NCBI GenBank assembly: GCA_947381415.1
Contig: CANCVB010000003.1
Coordinates: 1 to 64,000 of the forward strand
Origin: Burkholderiales bacterium
GTDB lineage: Bacteria; Pseudomonadota; Gammaproteobacteria; Burkholderiales; Burkholderiaceae_C
Direction: 5' to 3'
Length of the DNA: 64,000 nt
Shown here: positions 53,836 through 62,303 of the stretch, piece by piece
Position numbering within the stretch: the first letter of the stretch is position 1
Layout of the letters: each line of letters opens with the position of its first letter
Notes under the pieces: generated by a model
What the model saw: the letters and a program-made list of their open reading frames with translations, nothing else
Database searches by the model: none
What the model was told of the DNA's origin: nothing
Made by a program: the position numbers and the translations under genes

Positions 53836-54503
53836 TTGATTGGCAGTGCCTCTATGAAGACGACGACCTGCTGGCAGTGGCCAAGCCTGCGGGGTGGTTG
53901 AGTGTCCCAGGGCGTGGCCCTGACAAGCAAGACTGTTTGTTCGCGAGCGTGCAACAACGATTTCCCCAAGCCTTGGTGGTGCACCGTCTGGACCAAGCCA
54001 CCTCGGGGCTGATGCTGTTTGCACTTAACCCTTGGACGCAACGCCAACTGAGCATGGCGTTTGCAGCCCGCCGGATGGAAAAAACCTACCTCGCGTGGGT
54101 GGAGGGTTTGCTGCCCATTGGCACAGACTGGCAAACCATCGACTTGCCGATTCAAGCCGACTGGGAGCGCCGCCCGCTGCGCATCATCCATCCCGAGGGG
54201 CAAGCCAGCCTGACCCATTGGCGCTGTCTGCAACACCATCTTCAAGGGTATGGCTCATTGCTTGAACTGCAACCCTTGACGGGACGCACCCACCAACTGC
54301 GCGTGCATTTGCAAGCCATCGGTCACCCTATCTGGGGCGACAGTTTGTACGCGCCCGCCGACGTGCAAGAGCGCACGCCACGCCTTATGCTGCATGCCCA
54401 TACACTCGCCTTTACCCACCCCCGCCAACGCACAGTCGTGACACTGCAATCAGCGCTGAATTGGGGTCAGATCCCAATTGTTATGAAAGACAACAACCCA
54501 TGA
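53823..54503 (+). CDS. RluA family RNA pseudouridine synthase
   Basis: 226 residues, catalytic motif [15 protein letters not shown] (Asp in RLD) and [31 protein letters not shown]. This smaller form (no S4 domain) resembles RluA, which modifies 23S rRNA U746 and tRNA position 32. The ATG at 53823 is within miaA; the end overlaps the SDR gene by 4 bases (ATGA). Confidence 0.88.
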   Translation: MAALIDWQCLYEDDDLLAVAKPAGWLSVPGRGPDKQDCLFASVQQRFPQALVVHRLDQATSGLMLFALNPWTQRQLSMAFAARRMEKTYLAWVEGLLPIGTDWQTIDLPIQADWERRPLRIIHPEGQASLTHWRCLQHHLQGYGSLLELQPLTGRTHQLRVHLQAIGHPIWGDSLYAPADVQERTPRLMLHAHTLAFTHPRQRTVVTLQSALNWGQIPIVMKDNNP

Positions 54504-55252
54504 CACAACTCACCATCCTGACTGGCGCCTCGCGGGGCATGGGCCTGGCCATGGCCGAGCAACTTTGCACACCCGACCACACCTTGCTGTGCATTTCCCG
54601 CGGCCTGTCGCCAAGCTTGGCCACACTTGCGCAACACAAGGGCACCACATTGCTGCAGTGGCAGGCTGATTTGGCACAAGCCGAGGCCGTGGCTGACAAA
54701 CTCAAAACGTGGCTGCAATCGCAAAATGGCCAATCGTTCCAGTCGGCAAACTTGATCAACAATGCCGGCGTCATCGGTCACTTGGGCCCGATGGAACAAG
54801 CCACGGCCAGCAGCGTGCAACAGGCTTTGGCCATCAACTTGGCGGCGCCCATGTTGCTCACGCAGGTGTTTTTGCAAACCACCCGAAGCTGGCCTGTGCA
54901 ACGCAAGGTCTTGCACATATCGTCTGGCTTGGGGCGACGCGCCATGGCGGCCAGTGCGGTGTACTGCGCGACCAAGGCGGGCTTGGACCATTTCAGCCGA
55001 AGTCTGGCGCTGGATGAAGCTTTGCTCGCCAACCCTGCGCAAGTGGTGTCACTGGCGCCGGGGGTGATCGACACCGATATGCAAACCGATTTGCGTGCAG
55101 GCAACCCTGTTGGCTTTCCCGACCAAGCCAACTTCATCCATCTGAAAGAAAGCGGCTCGCTGACCTCACCCGCCGCCGCCGCCGCCCGTGTGTTGGGTTT
55201 TTTGGCGCGTGGGGACTTTGGCAGCCAGGTTGTCGCTGATGTACGCGATTAA
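54500..55252 (+). CDS. SDR oxidoreductase, sepiapterin/benzil reductase-like
   Basis: 250 residues. LTILTGASRGMGLAMAEQL (NADP loop), LINNAGVIGHLGP, and the catalytic ISSGLGRRAMAASAVYCATKAG (Ser, Tyr, Lys). VSLAPGVIDTDMQTDLR is the conserved C-terminal loop. The group acts on small ketones. The start overlaps the RluA stop. Confidence 0.85.
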   Translation: MTQLTILTGASRGMGLAMAEQLCTPDHTLLCISRGLSPSLATLAQHKGTTLLQWQADLAQAEAVADKLKTWLQSQNGQSFQSANLINNAGVIGHLGPMEQATASSVQQALAINLAAPMLLTQVFLQTTRSWPVQRKVLHISSGLGRRAMAASAVYCATKAGLDHFSRSLALDEALLANPAQVVSLAPGVIDTDMQTDLRAGNPVGFPDQANFIHLKESGSLTSPAAAAARVLGFLARGDFGSQVVADVRD

Positions 55253-55286
55253 CCGATAATGGGGAACAGTTTCTAACCACCTCACC

Positions 55287-55793
55287 ATGACCGATACCAC
55301 CACCCTCGAGCGCCAACCCACTCTCACCTGGTCTGACGACTTGGTGTTGAACATGGACAAAATGGACGCCACCCACCGCGAATTTGTCGACATGCTGGCC
55401 GCCACTGAATTGGCGCCAGACGCACAGTTGTTGCAAAGCTTTACCGACCTGATCGCCCACACCGAAAGCCATTTCGGCGGCGAAGATCAGTGGATGAAAG
55501 ACAGCGCATTTGGTCCAGGCGGTTGCCACAGCGACGAACACGACATGATTTTGAAAGTCATGCGTGAAGCGCTGCGCCGCGGTCAGGCCGACAACAACCT
55601 TTCTCTGGTGCGCCAACTCACCCGTGAACTGGCCATTTGGTTTGACAACCATGCCAAGAGCATGGATGCGGTATTGGCCATGTATTTGAAAGAAGTGCAA
55701 TACGACCCGCTGACACGCATCGTGCACAAACCCCAAGAATTGCCCGAAGGGGCCACTGCGGGTGAATGCGGCGTGCCTGAGGTGCAGCAATAA
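55287..55793 (+). CDS. Bacteriohemerythrin-like protein
   Basis: 168 residues with the full di-iron ligand set: HREFVD (residue 29 area), HTESHFGGEDQWM (HxxxE), HSDEHDMI (HxxxH), and WFDNHAKSMDAVL (His and Asp). Binds oxygen or stores iron; in this setting it may serve as an oxygen carrier for microaerobic enzymes such as the TrhO or MetE-type proteins (inference). Convergent with the methionine synthase gene. Confidence 0.88.
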   Translation: MTDTTTLERQPTLTWSDDLVLNMDKMDATHREFVDMLAATELAPDAQLLQSFTDLIAHTESHFGGEDQWMKDSAFGPGGCHSDEHDMILKVMREALRRGQADNNLSLVRQLTRELAIWFDNHAKSMDAVLAMYLKEVQYDPLTRIVHKPQELPEGATAGECGVPEVQQ

Positions 55794-55805
55794 GCCTTTG
55801 AGCGG

Positions 55806-56834
55806 CTAAACCCTCTGCCTGGCCAACGCTGCGCCTTGGGCCAACGCCTGCAATTTCTTCCAAGCCACGTCGCGGCTCATCGGTGCCAAACCACAATTGG
55901 TACAGGGAAACAAATGCTCCTTGCTGACAAACTGCAAGGCTTTGCCAATGGTGTCGGCCACTTCTTCGGGGGTTTCAATGACATCGGACGCCACGTCGAT
56001 CACGCCCACCATCACGTCCTTGCCTTTGAGCAAAGCGATCAAGTCCATGGGCACGTGCGAATGGAAGCACTCAAGGCTGACTTGCTGGAAGCTGCTTTTG
56101 GCCAACGCGGGAAACACTTTTTCATATTGGCGCCACTCATGGCCCAAGGTGTTTTTCCAGTCCACATTGGCTTGAATGCCATAGCCATAACAAATATGCA
56201 CGGCGGTGGTACAGGTGAGGCCTTGTGCCGCGCGCTCTAGCGCTTGAACACCCCAATCGGCGGCGTCTTCCATGTAGACATTGAAAGCGGGTTCGTCGAA
56301 CTGGATGATGTCGATGCCGTCGGCTTGCAGCGCCAGCGCTTCTTGGTTGAGCAACTCGGCAAAGGCCATGGCCATTTTGATTCGGCCCTCTTTGCCCTCA
56401 CCGTAAAACCTGTCTGCCACGGTGTCCACAATCGTCATGGGGCCAGGCAAGGTGAACTTGGTTTTTTTCGTGGTGTGGGCACGCAGCAGTTGCGCTTCCA
56501 TGGCGTGCACTCGCCCTTTCAAGCGCAGCTTGGCCACCACCTGCGGCACCATGGCGTCATAGCGGTTGTTGCGGATGCCCATCTTGACTTTGTTCTCAAA
56601 ATCGATTCCATCGACCTGCTCTAGGAAACCATGGACAAAGTGCTGCCTTGCTTGCTCACCGTCACCAATGATGTCCAAGCCCGCGTCTTCTTGCGCCTTG
56701 ATCCACAACAGCGTGGCATCTGCTTTGGCTTGGCGCAAAGCATCACCCTCTTGTTTCCACTTGGGCCACAGCTTTTCAGGCTCAGCCAGCCAATCGGGTT
56801 TGGGTAAGCTGCCGGCAATGGTGGTTTGAAACAT
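55806..56834 (-). CDS. Short cobalamin-independent methionine synthase (MetE C-terminal type)
   Basis: 342 residues covering only the catalytic barrel of MetE. FQTTIAGSLPKPDWL at the start and the zinc ligands (HICYGYGIQ with His and Cys, and PCTNCGLAPM with Cys) are visible; FDEPAFNVYM and VDVASDVIETPEEVA are family blocks. Such short proteins act as folate-independent methionine synthases in some lineages; the usual partner MesX (DUF1852) is not next to it, a luciferase-like oxidoreductase is. Last gene of a three-gene unit. The methyl donor is not known. Confidence 0.8.
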   Translation of the reverse strand: MFQTTIAGSLPKPDWLAEPEKLWPKWKQEGDALRQAKADATLLWIKAQEDAGLDIIGDGEQARQHFVHGFLEQVDGIDFENKVKMGIRNNRYDAMVPQVVAKLRLKGRVHAMEAQLLRAHTTKKTKFTLPGPMTIVDTVADRFYGEGKEGRIKMAMAFAELLNQEALALQADGIDIIQFDEPAFNVYMEDAADWGVQALERAAQGLTCTTAVHICYGYGIQANVDWKNTLGHEWRQYEKVFPALAKSSFQQVSLECFHSHVPMDLIALLKGKDVMVGVIDVASDVIETPEEVADTIGKALQFVSKEHLFPCTNCGLAPMSRDVAWKKLQALAQGAALARQRV

Positions 56835-56846
56835 CGTTTACTCCAA

Positions 56847-57851
56847 TCAAACGGGGACAAGCGCCATGGCTGTCGCCAATAACTCAAAAGACCGCAACTG
56901 CACCGCAGGGTCGTGGGTCCAGGTGCAGACCACCAACTCCTCAAGGTCCAATTGCTTGGCAAGAGCGCGCAGTTTATCTGCCGCCTGACCAGGGTTGCCC
57001 ACCAAGGCCGTTTCACGCATGGCCACCATCTCGGCCATCTCTTGGGCACTGAGACCTTGCACCGCGACATCGGGCGCGAGCAATGGCCCGACGCGCCCTC
57101 GGTTGCGGTCCATGCGCCAGCGCGCTCGGCTTTGAAATTGGTACCAAGCGTCTTCTTCCTTGTCGGCGGCAAGTGCAGAGACACAAATCGTGGCCTGGGG
57201 TTTGTCCAAATAGGGGCTGGGGCGGAATTGACTGCGGTACATCTCTAGCGCTTGCTCTACACCCACACCATCGCTGAAAAAATACGCAAATGCATAAGGC
57301 AGTCCCAAATGCGCGGCCAGTTGAGCGCCGTAGTTCGAGCTGCCCAATATCCACAACAAGGGAGAGGTGGCAGCCACCGGCATGGCCCACACCCCATGGC
57401 CGGCATGGCCGACGGGCATGGTTTGCCCTGTGACCCAAGCTTGCAACTCCACCACCTGCTGCGGAAAACGCTCGGCGGCATAGCGATCAGGGTTAAGTAA
57501 CTGCGACGTACGACCATCACTGCCGGGCGCTCTGCCCAGACCCAAATCGATACGCCCTGGCGCCAAGGCATCGAGCACACGAAACTGTTCTGCCACTTTG
57601 AAGGCCGAATAGTGCGGCAACATGACGCCAGCGCTGCCCAGGCGGATACGTTGGGTACGCATCGCGATAGCGGCCAACAGAACTTCAGGGGCAGTGCCTG
57701 CAATGCTGGGCAAACTGTGGTGTTCGCTGACCCAAAACCGTTGGTAGCCCCAAGCCTCGCAATGCGTTGCCAAGGCCACGGTGTTGCGAACAGCTTCATC
57801 CTGGGGGCGGCCGGCGGACACCACCGACTGATCGAGCACAGAGAGTTTCAT
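56847..57851 (-). CDS. LLM class flavin-dependent oxidoreductase (MsnO8/YhbW-like)
   Basis: 334 residues of the luciferase-like monooxygenase family. KLSVLDQSVVSAGRPQDEAV at the start, WVSEHHSLPSIAGTAPEVL, and RIDLGLGRAPGSD are typical of the YhbW group. It would use FMNH2 or F420-like flavin with oxygen. Its start overlaps the acyl-CoA ligase stop, and the methionine synthase follows 12 bases later. Confidence 0.85.
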   Translation of the reverse strand: MKLSVLDQSVVSAGRPQDEAVRNTVALATHCEAWGYQRFWVSEHHSLPSIAGTAPEVLLAAIAMRTQRIRLGSAGVMLPHYSAFKVAEQFRVLDALAPGRIDLGLGRAPGSDGRTSQLLNPDRYAAERFPQQVVELQAWVTGQTMPVGHAGHGVWAMPVAATSPLLWILGSSNYGAQLAAHLGLPYAFAYFFSDGVGVEQALEMYRSQFRPSPYLDKPQATICVSALAADKEEDAWYQFQSRARWRMDRNRGRVGPLLAPDVAVQGLSAQEMAEMVAMRETALVGNPGQAADKLRALAKQLDLEELVVCTWTHDPAVQLRSFELLATAMALVPV

Positions 57852-59542
57852 GGCGCGCTCATTTCAGCTTCTTGCAAAGCCCGCCACATCACTTTGCCGC
57901 TGCCGCTTTTGGGTAATGCATCCACAAATTGCACCAAACGGGGCGCTTTGTACACCGCCATGTTGGCGTGACACCAAGCCAAGATGTCTTGCTCTGTAAC
58001 TGATGCACGGTGGGTTTCGCGCAGCACCACCACCGCCTTGACTGTTTCGCCGCGGTAAGCGTCGCGCGAGGCGATGATACAAGCTTCTTGGATAGCCGGA
58101 TGGCGAAACATCAAAGCCTCTACTTCAGCAGGCCAGACCTTGAAACCCGAGGCATTGATCATGCGCTTTAAACGGTCGGTGATGAAGAAATAACCTTGCG
58201 CATCCACATGGCCCAAGTCGCCCGAGCGAAAAAAAACTTCGCCATCGAGTTGCATAAATGCTTGTTCAGTGGCATCGGGACGACGCCAGTAGCCCTTGAA
58301 AATTTGCGGCCCACGCATGACGATTTCACCTTGTTCACCCGTCACGACTTCTTGCAAGGTCTCGGGGTTGATGACGCGTGCGTCCACCCCAATGATGGGT
58401 ATACCCAAGCACTGCTGCTTGGGCGCATCAGGCGGGTTGGTGTGCGAAGGTGCTGCTGTCTCTGTCAGTCCATACCCTTCGACATAGCGCAGTCCATACA
58501 ACTCCCACAAGCGTTGTGCCACCGCTTGCGGCATGGCGGCACCACCGCCCCCTATGGCCACCAAACTGGAGAGATCGTATTTATCGAACTGCGGACTGCC
58601 TAGCAAGTCAATCACCATGGTGGGAATGTTGGTCCAATGGGTGACGCGGTAGCGTGAGATCAAACGGCCTGCATAGTCGCGATCCCAACGCGGCATCAGC
58701 ACCACGGTGGCACCCAAATACATGCCGCAATGCATCACAGTGACCAAACCAGTGATGTGGAACATGGGCACCACACACAAACCAATGTTTTCATGGGAAC
58801 CGTTGTTCCATAGCGCGCCACATATTGCGTTGTGCATGACACTGCTGTGAGGGTGCATACACCCCTTGGGCAAACCCGTGGTGCCACTGGTGTAAGGCAG
58901 TATGGCCAAGTCGGCAGGCGTCACGGTGAGCGGTGGCAAGGTCAAGGTGTTGCTCAATACCTCAGTCCATGCATGCGATTGCCCCTGATGGATGTCTGGC
59001 AAATCGATACGCTGCGTCAGCCAGGTTTGCCAAGTTGCAGGCCAGCCCTCTTGCGCTTGCAAAGAAAGGTCAAACGCATCGCTGTAATGCGTGACCAACA
59101 AGTGTTGCAAACCTTCCCCTGCGGGCAAAGCATTGCTGGCAGTAGCCATCTCGGTGGCCACATCGGCGGTGGTGATGGCGATGCGGGCCTGGGCGTCCAC
59201 GATGTAATGCTCCAATTCTTTGGCGCGGTTCATCGGGTTGATGGGCACCACCACCGCATTGGCACGCAAGATACCGAAATGCGCTGCCACCAACTGCGGG
59301 CAGTTTTGCATATCCAACAAGACCCGGTCGCCTTGTTGTACGCCTTGCGCATGCAACCATGCTGCGATGCGCTCGGCTTGGTGGGTCAGTTGTTGGTAGC
59401 TCAGCGCACTGCCTAAAAAGTGCAAAGCCGTTTTGTGGGGGAACCGCTTGGCGCTAAAGAAGAGGTTGTCCCAAAGGGTGGTGGCAGGTGGGGTGATGTG
59501 GTGGGGAACGCGGGTGGGCCAATACGTGTAATGGGGTCTCAT
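57848..59542 (-). CDS. Long-chain-fatty-acid-CoA ligase-like protein
   Basis: 564 residues of the ANL superfamily. Motifs: LPYTSGTTGLPKGCMHPH (P-loop), VPMFHITGLVTVMHCG, YGLTETAAPSHTNPP, and the catalytic lysine in GSGKVMWRAL. Start ATG at 59542; a slightly longer TTG start at 59551 is less likely. First gene of the acyl-CoA ligase, LLM oxidoreductase and methionine synthase unit. Chain length cannot be assigned. Confidence 0.87.
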   Translation of the reverse strand: MRPHYTYWPTRVPHHITPPATTLWDNLFFSAKRFPHKTALHFLGSALSYQQLTHQAERIAAWLHAQGVQQGDRVLLDMQNCPQLVAAHFGILRANAVVVPINPMNRAKELEHYIVDAQARIAITTADVATEMATASNALPAGEGLQHLLVTHYSDAFDLSLQAQEGWPATWQTWLTQRIDLPDIHQGQSHAWTEVLSNTLTLPPLTVTPADLAILPYTSGTTGLPKGCMHPHSSVMHNAICGALWNNGSHENIGLCVVPMFHITGLVTVMHCGMYLGATVVLMPRWDRDYAGRLISRYRVTHWTNIPTMVIDLLGSPQFDKYDLSSLVAIGGGGAAMPQAVAQRLWELYGLRYVEGYGLTETAAPSHTNPPDAPKQQCLGIPIIGVDARVINPETLQEVVTGEQGEIVMRGPQIFKGYWRRPDATEQAFMQLDGEVFFRSGDLGHVDAQGYFFITDRLKRMINASGFKVWPAEVEALMFRHPAIQEACIIASRDAYRGETVKAVVVLRETHRASVTEQDILAWCHANMAVYKAPRLVQFVDALPKSGSGKVMWRALQEAEMSAP

Positions 59543-59608
59543 GGCCGGCAAGCCTAGCCTTGCCGCGCACCAGGCGCAAGAGGAATGCCCCTTGGTAGAA
59601 AAACGTTC

Positions 59609-60247
59609 TTAGGCGGCTTGCGGCAAAGAGGTGCGGCGCCGACCACCCAAGCGCAAGCTGAGCATGGCTTGAAAATAACCCCGCAACCAACCCATGTCCA
59701 CCGGCTTGTGCAACACATGGGTACCGGCCGGCAATTCACCGTAGGCCGCGATTTCTTCGTTGGATAAGCCTGTGATGACGATGACAGCCATTTGGGCAAA
59801 CTGAGGGTGGGTATGGAGTTGACGCAGCATTTCAACACCGTCAATGCCTGGCATGCGCAAGTCGGTCAACAGCACCTGGGGTTTGAGCACCGGAATATCG
59901 AGCAAAGCCTCAATGGCGGAGGCCGTGATGGTGGTGTCGAGCGACAAGTCCCATTGGTCAAAGTGCATTTGAAACATGGTGCGGGTGATTTCATCATCTT
60001 CGACCACCATGACCTTGAGTCGCCTGTTGTCTGGGTAATTGGCATTGGGCGCGAGACTGGCACGGTTTTGGTAATCGCGAATGGATTCGATGGAAATACG
60101 GCGGTGGCCACCCTGCGTTTTCCATGCAGTGAGTTCATTTTTTTCCACCAAGGTTTGCACCGTGCCCACCGACAGATTGAGAAGTTTGGCAGCGTAACTG
60201 GTACCACAGTACTCGTCGCTGGTGTCGGGAATGGCTTTATGACTCAT
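59609..60247 (-). CDS. Response regulator with N-terminal DNA-binding helix-turn-helix
   Basis: 212 residues in the uncommon order HTH then receiver. The N-terminus (YCGTSYAAKLLNLSVGTVQTLVEKNELTAWKTQGGHRRI, residues 13-50) is an excisionase/MerR-like helix-turn-helix. From residue 77 the receiver domain follows, with the acidic pair VVEDDEI, the phosphorylation Asp in LLTDLRMPG and Lys in HVLHKPVD. No sensor kinase is in the window. A palindrome overlaps its promoter, suggesting autoregulation. Convergent with nothing close; it lies downstream of ettA on the same strand but 110 bases away. Confidence 0.85.
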   Translation of the reverse strand: MSHKAIPDTSDEYCGTSYAAKLLNLSVGTVQTLVEKNELTAWKTQGGHRRISIESIRDYQNRASLAPNANYPDNRRLKVMVVEDDEITRTMFQMHFDQWDLSLDTTITASAIEALLDIPVLKPQVLLTDLRMPGIDGVEMLRQLHTHPQFAQMAVIVITGLSNEEIAAYGELPAGTHVLHKPVDMGWLRGYFQAMLSLRLGGRRRTSLPQAA

Positions 60248-60253
60248 GAATAC

Positions 60254-60307
60254 TCCACGGTAAATAAGGTGGTTCGAATTACCACTTTTTTATCATTTTA
60301 CCGTGGA
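60254..60307 (-). promoter_or_regulatory. Inverted-repeat operator and promoter of the HTH-receiver gene
   Basis: Perfect 11-bp inverted repeat TCCACGGTAAA (60254-60264) and TTTACCGTGGA (60297-60307), 32 bases between arms, with an inner GTGGT/ACCAC pair. On the minus strand the distal arm contributes to a -10 TAAAAT preceded 18 bases upstream by TTGGGT; the proximal arm lies 7 bases before the start codon. Confidence 0.6.
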
Positions 60308-60356
60308 ATTTGGTGTATACCCAACTATTTAGTACTTTTACGTTGTTTTTTTGGAA

Positions 60357-62021
60357 TTATTTGAGCGCTTTATAGCGCACCCGCTTGGGTTTTGCACCCT
60401 CTTCGCCCAGGCGTTTCTTCTTGTCCGCCTCGTATTCTTGGTAGTTGCCATCAAAGAAGGTCCACTGCGAATCCCCTTCGCAGGCCAAGATATGGGTGGC
60501 GATACGGTCCAAGAACCAACGGTCATGGCTGATGACCATGATGCTGCCAGCAAACTCCAGCAAAGCGTCTTCCAGCGCCCGCAAGGTTTCCACATCCAAG
60601 TCGTTGGAGGGCTCATCCAACATCAAGACATTGCCGCCAGCGATCAAGGTTTTGGCCAAATGCAAACGTCCGCGCTCGCCGCCTGACAAGGTACCGACAC
60701 GTTTTTGCTGGTCACCGCCGTTGAAGTTAAAGCGCCCGCAATAGGCACGGCTGGCCATTTCAAACTTGCCCACGGTCAGGATGTCCAAACCGCCCGACAC
60801 ATCTTCCCAAACGGTTTTTTCGTTAGCGAGATCGTCGCGGTTTTGGTCAACAAAGGCCATCTTCACGGTTTGGCCGAGTTTGATCTCGCCGCTGTCGGGC
60901 TGCTCGCGCCCCGCAATCATGCGAAACAAGGTGGACTTGCCCGCACCATTGGGGCCAATGATGCCGACAATGGCGCCCGCAGGCACTTTGAAGCTCAGGT
61001 TGTCAATCAGCACGCGGTCGCCAAAGGATTTGCTGACATTGACGAATTCAATCACCTCGTGACCTAAGCGCTCGGCCACAGGAATGAAGATTTCCTGCGT
61101 CTCGTTGCGTTTTTGGTATTCAAAATCGGACAGTTCTTCAAAGCGAGCGATACGCGCCTTGCTCTTGGCTTGACGCCCTTTGGGGTTTTGACGCACCCAA
61201 TCCAGCTCTTTCTTCAAGGCCTTGGCGCGGGCTTCTTCGCCTTTTTGTTCTTTCTCTAAGCGGTCTTGTTTTTGCTCTAGCCATGTGGAGTAATTGCCTT
61301 TGTAGGGAATGCCGTGGCCACGGTCAAGCTCCAAAATCCACTCAGCAGCATTGTCCAAAAAATAGCGGTCATGGGTGATGGCCACCACCGTGCCAGAAAA
61401 CCGTGCCAAAAACTGCTCCAGCCAATCCACCGATTCCGCATCCAAGTGGTTGGTGGGTTCGTCCAGCAACAACATATCGGGACGCGAGAGCAACAACTGG
61501 CACAGAGCCACGCGGCGCTTCTCTCCCCCAGATAAATGCTCGATCACCGCGTCCCAAGGTGGCAGGCGAAGGGCGTCAGCGGCGATTTCCAATTGGTGCT
61601 CGCTGTTGTCACTGCCGGCCGCGGCGATGATGGCTTCTAACTGTCCTTGCTCGGCGGCCAATGCATCAAAGTCGGCATCTTCCTCGGCGTAAGCGGCATA
61701 CACCTCTTCAAGGCGTTTTTTGGCCTGCAACACCTCTTCCATGCCGCCTTCTACCGCTTCACGAACGGTTTGCTCGGGTCGCAACTTGGGCTCTTGCGGC
61801 AAGTAACCAATGCGCAAACCAGCCATGGGAATGGCTTCGCCCTCGATTTCCTTGTCGATACCCGCCATGATTTTGAGCAAGGTGGACTTGCCCGAGCCGT
61901 TCAAGCCCAGCACGCCGATCTTGGCCCCCGGAAAGAAGCTCAGGGAAATGTCTTTCAGGATTTGGCGTTTGGGGGGCACGATTTTGCCGACCCGGTTCAT
62001 GGAGAAAACGTATTGGGACAT
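60357..62021 (-). CDS. ettA: Energy-dependent translational throttle protein EttA
   Basis: ABC-F protein of 554 residues that gates the first steps of translation according to ATP/ADP. Two ATPase domains: Walker A GLNGSGKST and GPNGAGKST, signatures LSGGEKRRVAL and LSGGERGRLHLAK, with the linker between. It begins MSQYVFSMNRVGKIVPP; I place the start at 62021, and longer frames upstream add unconserved residues. The neighbouring gene on the other side is rhlE, divergent. High confidence. Confidence 0.93.
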   Translation of the reverse strand: MSQYVFSMNRVGKIVPPKRQILKDISLSFFPGAKIGVLGLNGSGKSTLLKIMAGIDKEIEGEAIPMAGLRIGYLPQEPKLRPEQTVREAVEGGMEEVLQAKKRLEEVYAAYAEEDADFDALAAEQGQLEAIIAAAGSDNSEHQLEIAADALRLPPWDAVIEHLSGGEKRRVALCQLLLSRPDMLLLDEPTNHLDAESVDWLEQFLARFSGTVVAITHDRYFLDNAAEWILELDRGHGIPYKGNYSTWLEQKQDRLEKEQKGEEARAKALKKELDWVRQNPKGRQAKSKARIARFEELSDFEYQKRNETQEIFIPVAERLGHEVIEFVNVSKSFGDRVLIDNLSFKVPAGAIVGIIGPNGAGKSTLFRMIAGREQPDSGEIKLGQTVKMAFVDQNRDDLANEKTVWEDVSGGLDILTVGKFEMASRAYCGRFNFNGGDQQKRVGTLSGGERGRLHLAKTLIAGGNVLMLDEPSNDLDVETLRALEDALLEFAGSIMVISHDRWFLDRIATHILACEGDSQWTFFDGNYQEYEADKKKRLGEEGAKPKRVRYKALK

Positions 62022-62303
62022 GGAGGTACTTTCGGGACAGGGGCGCCACACAGCGTGGCGACGGGTGAACGGGGGATTATCTCCGCTTGTTCCAGCCGCC
62101 CAAAGCCCTTTCGTGCTTTCATGCGAGAATGCAGACCAGTTGACGCCACCAGTTGCTTCAACATCAGCGCTTCTGCTGGGGCGGGAACCAAACAATTCGT
62201 TTGACCTTTACCTGCCCAAATGTGTTTCCTCGGTCTTTAGCTGGCTGCCCTTTTTTGGCAGAACAGACCGAAACCAAAGCGTCGCCTAACCGCGCGCTCC
62301 ACT

